Part shown: positions 53,372-64,000 of the stretch, one piece after another
Numbering within the stretch: position 1 is the first letter of the stretch
Layout of the letters: each line of letters begins with the position of its first letter
NCBI GenBank assembly: GCA_928212115.1
Contig: CAKMRJ010002223.1
Coordinates: 306,210,954 to 306,274,953 of the forward strand
Reading direction: 5' to 3'
Length of the DNA: 64,000 nucleotides
From: Lactuca virosa
Taxonomy: Eukaryota; Streptophyta; Magnoliopsida; Asterales; Asteraceae
The notes under the pieces: generated by a model
What the model saw: only the letters and a program-made list of their open reading frames with translations
Databases searched by the model: none
What the model was told of the DNA's origin: nothing
Translations under genes and position numbers: made by a program

Positions 53372-54909
53372 CTCCCTCAAGATTTGGTGAAACTACCTCT
53401 ATGGGGTCCGTTGTACCATTTACACGGACCAAAAGAGCTTGAGGTACCTCATGGATCAGCCGAACTTGAACATCAGGAAGCGTCGGTGGTTAGATGTGGT
53501 GAAGGACTACGACTGTGAGATCCTCTAGCACTGCGGAAAGCCAATGTTGTGGCCGATGCACCTAGCCGCAAGGCATTCGCATCCCCAATCAGACAGATCT
53601 GTCTGAGGATGACAGTAGTGACTCCACTTCTGGAGAAGATCTGGGAGGCCCAACAGGAGGCTATGAAGGACGAACACCGGAAGAGTGAGCGTGTCGAGGG
53701 CCAGATTTCCTCCTTAGACTATGATAGTCGCGGGCTGTTGACACTTCACCGCAGGGTGTGGGTTCCGTACGCAGGTGGTGTGCGCCATATCTTGATGGAG
53801 GAGGCACACAAGTCCAGATTTTCCATCCATCCTGGGGTGACGAAGATGTATAGAGATCTTCGTCCTGATTACTGGTGACCCTGCATGAAGCGGGATGTAG
53901 CCTGGTACGTTGAGAGGTGCTTGATATGTAGGAAGGTCAAGGCCGAGCACCAGAGACCTCACGGAAAGACGCAACCATTGGATATCCCTGTGTGGAAATG
54001 GGAGGATATTACTATGGATTTCATCACGAAGCTTCCCAGGACCGCACAGAGAGTGGATTCGATTTGGGTCATCGTGGATCGGTTGACCAAGAGTGCCCAT
54101 TTCATCCCGATCCAGGAGAGCATTTCAGCCGAGAAGCTGGTCGATATCTACATTAGAGAGGTAGTAGCTTGACACGGAGTACCAGTTTCCGTGACGGATG
54201 GTCAGAGCGAGCGGACCATCCAGACTTTGGAGGACATGCTGCAGGCGTGTGTCTTAGACTTTGGTGGTAGCTGGGATACCTACCTCCCCTTGGCAGAGTT
54301 TTCCTACAATAATAGCTACCACGCCAGCATCGAGAGTCCTCCCATTTGAGATGCTCTACGAGAGGAAGTGCGGAACCGCGATATGCTGGAGTGAGGTTGG
54401 ACCGAGGGTCATGGGGAGTACCGAAGTTGTACTCAAGACGACGGAGAAAATCCAGCAGGTCCGGAGTAGATATGGTCACACTGAAGGTGCCACCTTGGAA
54501 ATTTGTCATCCGGTTCAGGAAGCGGGGCAAGTTGGGCCCCAGATACATTGGACTGTTCAGGGTATTGGCCTGGGTGGGTTGGGTTGCGTACCGACTGTAT
54601 CTGCTAGCCGAGCTTAGTCAGATCCACAACACTTTTCATGTCTCCCAGCTGTGGAAGTGCTTGGTAGATGACTCCGCAGTGGTTCCCTCAGAGGATATTC
54701 AGGTGGATGACAGCTTGAACTACATCGAGCGACCAGTAGCCATCCTCGACAGGAAGCCGAAGGGTCTGAGGAATAAGAGGGTAGAGTTAGTGAAGCTACA
54801 GTGGCACCACCGCAAGGGCTCAGAGTGGACATGGGAGCCGGAGGATGAGATGAAGGAGCACTACCCCAAGCTATTTCCAAGCGCAGCAAACTTCAAGGAC
54901 GAAGTCTAA
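53372..54909 (+). pseudogene. Gyp-B RNase H end, integrase and chromodomain
   Basis: RNase H resumes after Cop-G with SLKIW, a TGA, then NYLYGVRCTIYTD and QPNLNIRKRRWLDVVKDYDC. Integrase has the zinc part (IHPGVTKMYRDL...CLICRKVKAEHQRPHG), the first Asp in ITMDFITKLPR and the Glu in DGQSERTIQTLEDM. Between them VPVSVTDGQSERT shows that the middle of the core, including the second Asp (SDRD), is deleted. The C terminus from 54700 reads IERPVAILDRKPKGLRNKRV, LVKLQWHHRKGSEWTWEPED and EHYPKLF, a chromodomain. That domain directs insertion of Tekay/Del-type elements to heterochromatin. Stops at about 53390, 53527, 53877 and 54172 and frameshifts are present. Confidence 0.9.
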
Positions 54910-54914
54910 AATAA

Positions 54915-54926
54915 TTGGGGGAGATT
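54915..54926 (+). promoter_or_regulatory. Gyp-B polypurine tract
   Basis: TTGGGGGAGATT immediately precedes TGTAACACCC of the right LTR. Confidence 0.9.
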
Positions 54927-55127
54927 TGTAACACCCAGTTCCTGGTATGTATTTAAAGTTATAAGTTATTCATTTTTGTACAGGAACTCGACGAGTTGGT
55001 GGCCCCAAACTCGTCGAGTAGAGATGGATTTGGACGCGGGTTATGAAGTCTACTCGACGAGTTGAGAGCCTCAACTCGACGAGTAGGCCTGGCAGAATGA
55101 AACCCTAATTTTAAGGGTTTTGCACCC

Positions 55128-55137
55128 TATTTAAACA
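55128..55137 (+). promoter_or_regulatory. TATA-like box of Gyp-B right LTR
   Basis: CTATTTAAAC, 212 bp before the donor-like site at 55340. Confidence 0.5.
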
Positions 55138-55339
55138 CCTTAACATCCAAAGGTTGGCCTCATTTATAGCCTCCATCATCCCAAACCCAAGCCAAGAAAC
55201 CCTAATCCGCTTTTGGAGAGTTTTGAGCCATTTTGTGCATTCTTTGTGATTTTGAAGCTTGTGAAGGAAGGATAAGCTTGGGGATTCAAGAGGAAGCTAG
55301 TAGATCCAGAGTTTCAGCTGCATTTCTGACTCATTTGAG

Positions 55340-56776
55340 GTATAAAGTTGATACCTTGGCTTTCTATTACTTAGATATTCATTTAGGGTAGTATGTTGTC
55401 ACTTTTGGGCCATATTGAAGTCATTTTCGGGATTTGAGTATATCATGAAGTTGTGACTTCAGATTTAGGCACTCATGAGCTCATGAGACTTAAATTTTCC
55501 AGCTTTATCAAGCCTTGGCCCTTCCCCATGCCCTAGAGCTCTTATATAGCTTAGCTTTGGTGTTTCTAGCTTCATGACACAATGCATGGACGTAAAGTTA
55601 GCAACTTTACGTGGTAACTTAGTCCTAGGGGACCAGATCTATGGTTTGGAAGCATTAAACTCGATTGTAAATGACTGAATGGGTGTAGACTAAGGGAACT
55701 CGACGAGTTGTTCATGAAACTCGACGAGTTGGATCGTGATCCCCAACCTTTTCTGATTCATAAGCAAACTCGGTGAGTCTAGGAGACGACTCAATGAGTT
55801 GGTTTAGGTTTTTTGAGTTTTGAAGATTAAAGAACTCGACGAGTTCAAGGAAGGACTCGACGAGTTGTAGCGAAATGTCCCGATTCTATTATAGGAAGGA
55901 ACTCGACGAGTTCATGAAGGAACTCGACGAGTTGGGTTGCGATTTCAGGGTTTATGATTTATGGAACTCGGCGAGTGGAGTCAACCCAAAAGGTTGACTT
56001 TGACTAGAACGTTGACTTTGACCAGAAGGTTGACTTTGACTTGGGCCTTGACCAGAGTTGACCCTTAAAGGGGTTATGAGTATGAAAGGGTAATTAAAGG
56101 AGATTTTTATGTGTAGGAGTTTAAGAGGAGTTTATTCCAGAGCCGAGGACAGTTCAGTTACTTCACGACATTTGAGGTGAGTTACTTTCCTATAGAAGTG
56201 GGTCGAAGGCACCAATGTCGTTCCACTAGTACCTGATTATAGTAGAGATGATTGTCTTTGTGATAATTGTTTTGTATGCCACTATCTGTTATGCTTTATG
56301 TTCTAGTATGTTATGTTATTATGTGATAGTGGTAGGAGGGGTAGGTTAGACCCCGTAGCCGGTTGAGATAAACCGTAGGGTAGGGCGGGCACCCCAGATA
56401 TGCCTGACAGTATGTTATGCTATTTATTATGTGGTTGTGGTAGGGGTGAAATAGTCCCCGTAGTCGGTTGAGATAAATCGTAGGGTAGGTCGAGCACCCA
56501 AATATGCTTGACATGGGTAGGTCGGGCACCCTAGATATGCCTGACAGGGTAGGTCGAGCACCCAGATATGCTTGACATGGGTAGGTCCGACACCCCAGAT
56601 ATGTCTGACATGGTAGGTCGAGCACCCAGATATGTTTGACATAGGTAGGTCGGGCACCCCAGATATGCCTGACAGGGTAGGCGAGGCAGCCAAATATGCC
56701 TAGCAGTATGTGCGTATGTGATATGACGGGGGAACTCACTAAGCTTTGTGCTTACGGTTTTCAGTTTTAGTTTCAG
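55340..56776 (+). other. Putative LTR-embedded intron of Gyp-B
   Basis: GAG|GTATAAAG opens and TTTTAGTTTCAG|G closes a 1437-bp stretch entirely within the LTR. The matching sites in the left LTR are 8796 and 24193. Splicing here would remove the palindrome array and the minisatellite from the transcript leader. No RNA evidence; called by comparison with other LTR families in the window. Confidence 0.45.
56377..56703. repeat. ~32/65-bp minisatellite in Gyp-B right LTR
   Basis: Same alternating GGTAGGTCGAGCACCCAGAT and GGTAGGTCGGGCACCCTAGA-type units as in the left LTR. ORFs on the minus strand here are artefacts. Confidence 0.88.
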
Positions 56777-57015
56777 GTCCTTCTTCTTCGAAGGGTAAGG
56801 AGCTGGCATGATAGCAGCGCATCACACAAGATTTTCCGCACATGAGATCTATGAGAGATGTAATCTGACATTGTTTTTACATGACATGTTTTAAGATGTT
56901 TGATACATGGGTTTTGAGTATGATATGAGATGACATTATTGATGTTTTCAGATTACCGTTTTACAATTACTTAATTAAAAATGATATTTTTGGTCATGAA
57001 TTTTGGGATTTTACA

Positions 57016-58972
<1,957 letters not shown>

Positions 58973-59282
58973 TGTAACATCCCAAAATTCAAGCCCAAAA
59001 ATTTCATTTTTGATTAATTAATTCATAAAACATTTATTAGAAAATATTGTATAAACACGTCATCTCAAAAAAACCAAGTATCATGTTGAAACCCACAACA
59101 TAAACAAAATATCATATCAGAAGTACAATCCCAGAGAACACCATGCGGAAAATCATGTGTGTGTGTGATGCCATGCTACGCCGCCGGCTCTTCCTTAGAC
59201 GAAGAGGTACCTGAAACCAAAACTGAAACCGTAAGCACAAAGCTTAGTGAGTTCCCCCATCATACCGCATACCATACAATAT

Positions 59283-59394
59283 CATCGGTATCTTTCAACC
59301 GGTAACCATTCATCGGTATCTTTCAACCGGTAATCATTCATCGGTATCTTTCAATCGGTAACCATTCATCGGTATCTTTCAACCGGTAACTGGG
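59283..59394. repeat. 28-bp tandem repeat, 4 copies
   Basis: Units start at 59283, 59311, 59339 and 59367: CATCGGTATCTTTCAACCGG then TAACCATT. Period is exactly 28 bp. Confidence 0.95.
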
Positions 59395-59829
59395 GACTAT
59401 TCCACCCCCTACCACTAACATACAATACAAGATATAAGCATACAGTCAGGCATATCCGGGTACTGACCTACCCCTCGGTCCTAAGGACCACTATCAGGGA
59501 AACTATCCTTATATGCAACGTAACATATCATACAGATATAACTCATAACCAAACAAGATAATTATCACAAAGACAATCATCTTCTAAATACTCCTCATTG
59601 GTGGGGCCGGCATTGTGGCCGTAGACCCACCCTACTGGAAGGTAACTCACCTCGTACAAGTGGCTGCTGATAATCTGTGGGGAAACCTTCGTCCGCTGCT
59701 TGCTCCGGAAATCCTCCGGCTACAAACCCCATAAACACTCAGTTAGAACTGATCTCTATACTTAGGGTAAAATGACCATTTACCCCCAACCAAGTCAAGT
59801 CAAAGTCAAAGTCAACTTCCAGTTGACCC

Positions 59830-60265
59830 GACTCCGCCGAGTTGGGCCGTCAACTCGCCGAGTCCCTCACGTCTACTCGTCCTCATCGTGACCCTACTCG
59901 TCGAGTTGGGCCGTCAACTCGACGAGTTCTTCTCTCATTCGAAGCCCCATGAAAACTCATCCGACTCATCGAGTTGATGAACAACTCGTCGAGTTGGCCT
60001 TTATCTGGTGAACCAGATCTGTCCTCAACTCGCCGAGTTGATGAACAACTCGCCGAGTTCTAAGGAGATTGCCTTGGACTCGCCGAGTCCGTTCATGCAC
60101 TCGCCGAGTCCCATGAACTTCCAACACAATGGCTTAGTCCAGAACGTTGGGTCACTCCCTGGGACCCCCCTTAAAAACCTTTCCACACTCAACTGGGTTC
60201 TTTTGACCCTCAACAGAAAGGGCAAAACCCTTAGACTCGCCGAGTCCAAGAATGGACTAGCCGAG
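59830..60265. repeat. ACTCGNCGAGT palindrome cluster (intron side) in solo LTR I
   Basis: About a dozen ACTCGCCGAGT/ACTCGTCGAGTT/ACTCGACGAGTT sites, many in pairs separated by about 10-15 bp. Confidence 0.92.
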
Positions 60266-60850
60266 TCGGTCTCATCCCCTCACTAAAACTTCGATTTCAG
60301 ATGAACAACACTTGACCAAATGATAGATCCCAACCCCTGGATTCGATCTAGCACGTAAAGTTACAAACTTTACGTGCATGCATGGGACATTAGAGCTTAA
60401 AGGCTCTAAAAATGGTTCTTTTGTTGCATGGGGCCTTCCTTGGGTGCAAAAGCACCTAGATCTGACTTGTGACTCCTAAAACGACATGATACAGAAGCCA
60501 AACCCCCAACCATGTTTGCAAACATGGTTGGCCCCAAAAATGGCTTATAAAAGCCCTAAAACACCTCAAAGAGGGATCTAACACATGATGAGCAAGGTTC
60601 AGACTTTATACCTTCCAAAGACTGCAAATGATGAACCAAACTCGAATCCTTCAGTCCCCTCTTGATCCTTCTATGCTCTTCCTTCTTCCTAGAGGTCAAA
60701 ACTCACAAGAATCACTCAAAAAGTCTTAGATCTTCTCAAAAACGGCTAGGGTTTTGATATGAGGGTTTCTGGAAGCATAAGGGGCGATGGGGCTGCATAC
60801 GGTTGTTTAAATAGGGTGCAAACCCTCATATTAGGGTTTTTGTCCAGACA

Positions 60851-60955
60851 GAGCTACTCGCCGAGTCCGGGACCCGACTCGGCGATGTCCGCGACTTAAA
60901 CCCCGTGCCCCTTCCCGCTCCTACTCGGCGAGTCGAGCCTTTGACTCGCCGAGTC
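60851..60955. repeat. ACTCGNCGAGT palindrome cluster (promoter side) in solo LTR I
   Basis: ACTCGCCGAGTC, GACTCGGCGA, ACTCGGCGAGTC and GACTCGCCGAGTC, 37-141 bp upstream (minus strand) of the TATA-like box. Confidence 0.9.
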
Positions 60956-61028
60956 CAAGGCCAAACATGCGAAATACTCAAAGATTTAAATAAAAGAATA
61001 CGTACCAAGAACCAGGTGCTACAGAACA

Positions 61029-61150
61029 GTCCAAGGTTTAAATCACTTATCATCATCACACACTTCCAATAGAGTCTAAGTTTCATTCCAATGCAGTCCA
61101 AGGCTTTTACATGACCGTATTACTGTCCTCAAATCCAAGGTTTCAAACTA
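61029..61150 (-). mobile_element. Second Gyp-A LTR, remaining end
   Basis: Continues the sequence broken at 58972 (GTCCAAGGTTTAAATCACTT matches 3956 on). Similarity fades near 61140, before the expected TGTAACATCC LTR start, so the outer terminus is lost or diverged and no TSD can be read. Confidence 0.7.
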
Positions 61151-63184
61151 CCATAGTATGGGTGTTTTAAAGTAAGTCGTCTAGAGGTTGTAGTTTAACA
61201 TTTTTCATTAATATATATATATTATATATATATATATAATATATTCTATATATATATATAATATATATACTTGTCAATTTATTATTGTTTTTGACTAATT
61301 TTGTAATAGGGATGAGCAAAATACCCTTCCGAACCAAATCAAAACTGTATAAGAATCGAATTTTTATGTCGGTTTGCTTCTCGGTTCCCCATATTCCTAA
61401 AAACAGATTTTGATTTTTCCGGATTTCGAGTCATTGGTTCTTTTTTGTGTGTGTGTGTGTGTGTTTAGAACAGGAATTAGAAGGGCCACCTTACGACTCT
61501 CATAATTGTTTTGTATGAGATCAGAATGAGTTGATTTTTTCTAGAATTTAGTTCTTTGTCTTCGCTAAATTTTAAGTCTAACAACCACTTTACCGGTTAA
61601 GAAAGTGGTTGAATTACACAACTCTAAACATTGGTTGTTGTGGCTGTTTTACGTTGTGCATAATGTTTAGTCTACTTTAAACAACCATAACATTTCCATA
61701 CAATCTTCGAATGAGCTTATATTTACCAAACATTTAGTTATTTGTTTTGGCTACATTTGAGGTTTAAGAAACACATTAAATGGTTAAGAATTAACTAAAC
61801 TTCTAAACTCTAAACTGAAAATGAATTTCATAATTTATTTATTCTTTCTTAATTCTAAGATGAAACCTTAAGCTTGCTTGTTTTTTTTTGCGTTAACATT
61901 AATTTTTATATAAATATATGCTTTAGTGTTTATCATTATTGTTTAATGGTTGCATGGATTTTAATATGCATTTATGAAATATCATATTGGACACTTCTGA
62001 ATCTAATGCATCATTATAAGATTGTAAGTGTCTAGGTCATGAGTATGTTTATGGACCAAGACTATGATTGTATCAAACTTTTGGTTGTGAGTTAAAAAAC
62101 TAAAGAAAAATTTCTTTAGTTTCTAGGCTAATGTGTGTTCAATAAAAAGCTAAGGCTAATTTTTTTCTAAAAAATGTTTGGCTTCTAGTTTCTTGTTGTT
62201 CTAAAATTGAACAGTACTAGAAAACTTCACAATTTCATTGTGTGGTTTAAAGCTTAACAAACTACTAGAAAAAAGTGCAAAAATACACCATTTGAAAAAC
62301 CACACAACCTTTTTAATACGAACATTAGGAGAGTAAATGGCAAATTTACTCTCATATGAAGGGCACATGAGGATCTTCAACGATGAATATTAGACAGAGT
62401 TAGCCTTAAGGACCACCAATGCAATTTTTTTGAAACCACATAGATGACCCGTGTCACAAAATCAAAATTTATATTAAAAATGTAGATTGGACAAACCAAA
62501 AGGACCAAAACTGTAATTTACTCAATAAACAATGTCCTTTAATAATCTAAAAATAATTAAAACTGAAAATAAACTTATAATCTTTTTATTATCTATTACT
62601 AACAATTATCAAAAAACACTATTTAATTCTAATCGTATTTAAAAATAAAGTCTAGTATTATTTAATTCTAATCGCTTTTTTAAAAAAAAATTAGTATTGA
62701 AAACTGAATATAATCGGTATATCCCCTACCCTTTTCCTCTTCAATCTTTTATTGTTTACAACTTTGGTCTATATTTTGTCTTTTAATTTGGTATAGTACT
62801 TTTTTTTTATAATTTTTACACAATTTTTCTTTATTATAAACTTGGCCTAACATTCGGTGTATTTTACAAAATTGATACAATATTTTTTTTCTTTACAAAA
62901 TTGATACAATATTTTTTTCCCAGCTTCTTTGCACCTTTTTTTTGTGTTCTTAAAACTTAGTTTTACTAAAAAAAATTATAAATTATTTTAAGTCATTTTT
63001 ACAACTTCAGTTGTATCTTTTCTTTTTAAGTATGATTTTTCTATGAATTTATCTAATCTAGTGAGTGGGTCTGTGGTGAACCACGCATCACCTTTATGAC
63101 AATGAGATGATTTTTGTTTTATTCACAAAAGATGACGATGAGAAAAAATAACAAAACGAATCCAGAAACAGAAACACAAATCGA
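61151..63184. other. AT-rich flank without genes
   Basis: A TA-rich, partly palindromic stretch lies at 61211-61269 and a (TG)n run at 61449-61463. Otherwise only AT-rich sequence with poly-A and poly-T tracts is seen. GGGATGAGCAAAATACC near 61310 resembles the start of some plant non-autonomous DNA transposons, but I could not find a matching end. Confidence 0.5.
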
Positions 63185-63630
63185 TAGACGGAAAATGGAC
63201 AAAATAAAGGTAAAAAATGGTCAAAGAGACTGAAAGTGAGAAATATTAAAACACGTTTGACCAATTTGTAATGAAATATAAGTAGTAAGACGAAAAATGG
63301 ACAAAAAGAAGGCCAAAATGATCAAAATGACTTAAAGTGATAAATATTAATAGACATGTGACCAATCTCTAATTGCAAACATACCAGAGATTAAAATTGT
63401 CAAACTACATAAAATATTGTTGCAAAATATTGAAACATACAAAATAATAAGACTTAAAGTGAAAAATATTAAAAAATATGGGTCAATCTCTAATTACATG
63501 TTAGGGACTAAATTGTCAAAGTATACAAAGTATTATGGCAAAATCTTGAACATATAAAATATGGACTAAAATTGTCAAACTATAAAAAATATTGTGGCAA
63601 AATCTTAAAACATATAAAATATACTATTAC
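63185..63630. repeat. Degenerate ~105-130-bp tandem repeat
   Basis: Units share GACGAAAAATGGACAAAA, (A/G)ACTTAAAGTGA(A/T)AAATATT, GACCAATCTCTAATT and AAATTGTCAAAC. About four imperfect copies, decaying rightwards. Confidence 0.6.
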
Positions 63631-64000
63631 TAGTGACCATGTCTATTAATATAGTATAGTAATATTTTATAACTTCTTTTTTTCAAAAAAAATTAACTTT
63701 TTTTATGTTCTTTAATTTTTTTATATACACAAACATGTTTTATATGTGTTGTAATAATTTTATTTTTTAAAGATTTTATATTTTTATTTTTAGAGGAAAT
63801 GACATTGTAGCTCATTAAACTTTTGACTCTTTGTTTAAATGGTCCTTAAACTATTTTATAGTTTTATAGCGGTATAAGGTAGATTTTGATATGCTTATTA
63901 GGCCTATCTAATCTATCGTAATAAGTTTCATTCCAGCACCACCACAACCTACATTACCACCACCAAGTAGGTTGTAAATGAACTGAACGTTCGACGAACT
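63631..64000. other. AT-rich end of window
   Basis: No gene or element recognised. The last ~60 bp (ACCACCACAACC) are less AT-rich. Confidence 0.4.

Larger units (their letters stand above)
8464..57015 (+). mobile_element. Gyp-B: Tekay/Del-like Gypsy chromovirus hosting four nested insertions
   Basis: The left LTR lies at 8464-9714 plus 23655-24432 and the right LTR at 54927-57015. Removing Tat-C, solo LTRs E and F and Cop-G with one TSD each leaves about 9.6 kb, normal for a Tekay-type element. Order is LTR, PBS (24436), leader, gag (27774-28417 and 31073-31650), protease, RT, RNase H (to 33371 and from 53372), integrase, C-terminal chromodomain, PPT (54915) and LTR. The reassembled left LTR is 2029 bp and lacks only the first 60 bp of the 2089-bp right LTR. 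In-frame stops, a frameshift, RT catalytic-site loss and an integrase deletion show it is dead. Confidence 0.9.
54927..57015 (+). mobile_element. Gyp-B right LTR, 2089 bp
   Basis: It begins TGTAACACCCAG and ends GGGATTTTACA. Landmarks in order: palindromes at 54985-55085 (AACTCGACGAGTT, TACTCGACGAGTTG), TATA-like CTATTTAAAC at 55128, donor-like GAG|GTATAAAG at 55340, second palindrome cluster 55695-55975, minisatellite 56377-56703, AACTCACTAAGC at 56733 and acceptor-like TAGTTTCAG|G at 56776. Confidence 0.93.
58973..61023 (-). mobile_element. Solo LTR I, Gyp-B family, inverted
   Basis: It starts TGTAACATCCC and ends AGGTGCTACA, with TSD GAACA at 58968-58972 and 61024-61028. On the minus strand it reads TGTAGCACCTGGTTCTTGGTA and ends like Gyp-B LTRs (TTGGGATGTTACA), so it is a relative of the Gyp-B LTR in the opposite direction. 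Landmarks on the minus strand: palindromes 60955-60851, TATA-like box 60814-60805, GGTATAAAG donor-like site 60611, palindromes 60265-59830, 28-bp repeat 59394-59283 and GGTTTCAG|G acceptor-like site 59211. The uninterrupted target can be read in the other Gyp-A LTR at 3955-3962. No genes; 60008-60286 is an open frame only because of the repeats. Confidence 0.93.

Noticed and set aside
60008..60286. 92-codon host ORF (and the opposing 60025-60249 frame)
   Set aside because: Its open frame is formed by ACTCGCCGAGT repeats inside solo LTR I; both strands are open for the same reason.

Overview
This window looks like plant nuclear heterochromatin, and I see no convincing host gene. The combination of short CpG-rich palindromes repeated through long Gypsy LTRs (ACTCGACGAGT/ACTCGCCGAGT; GTACGCNNNGCGTAC-like), Met-tRNA primer sites and an extra 3' ORF of a type I know from Asteraceae Copia elements suggests Asteraceae, most probably Lactuca (lettuce). 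That assignment is inference from motifs; no marker gene is present. The organisation is a deep nest of LTR retrotransposons. It can be resolved because most insertions still carry exact 5-bp target-site duplications (TSDs).

Layout. 1-1957 is AT-rich flank with a candidate solo Copia LTR (498-1314). Gyp-A, on the minus strand, is probably the outermost element: 3' LTR 1958-4080, a decayed interior 4081-~7660, and a matching LTR at 57016-58972 plus 61029-~61150. A Cassandra-type TRIM with 5S-rRNA-derived LTRs (7907-8463) sits at the broken junction. Gyp-B, a Tekay/Del-like chromovirus on the plus strand, runs 8464-57015. Its left LTR is 8464-9714 plus 23655-24432, its coding parts are 27774-33371 and 53372-54909, and its right LTR is 54927-57015. 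Gyp-B has received four insertions: Tat-C (9715-23649, TSD ctgat; itself holding solo LTR D 19073-23116, TSD gctgg), solo LTR E (25263-27636, TSD gtatg), solo LTR F (28418-31067, TSD gtata) and Copia Cop-G (minus strand, 33372-53366, TSD gtttt). Cop-G carries Copia Cop-H (plus strand, 33986-46272, TSD atatt) in its 3' LTR. Solo LTR I (58973-61023, TSD gaaca) is a Gyp-B-family LTR lying inverted inside the Gyp-A LTR. 61170-64000 is AT-rich sequence without genes.

How the parts work. All the reverse-transcriptase genes are broken by stops, frameshifts, deletions or nested insertions, so no element looks autonomous now. Tat-C carries an antisense gene (minus, 18710 to 16591) with its own TATA box and an 80-bp intron that joins two ORFs exactly in frame. 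Cop-H has a third ORF of about 900 codons downstream of pol. Gyp-B shows a candidate 69-bp intron between gag and protease.

The main novelty candidate is a shared architecture in at least five separate Gypsy LTR families: a TATA box, about 213 bp to a GTA(T)AAAG-like splice donor, 1-2.8 kb of intron-like sequence, a family-specific minisatellite, an ACTCAC-type block, and a (T)nCAG|G acceptor 170-280 bp before the LTR end. In the LTR families A, B/I and E the same family-specific palindrome occurs twice: about 40-150 bp upstream of the TATA box and about 350 bp inside the putative intron. Copia Cop-H has its own palindrome (GTACGGCCGTAC) at matching places.
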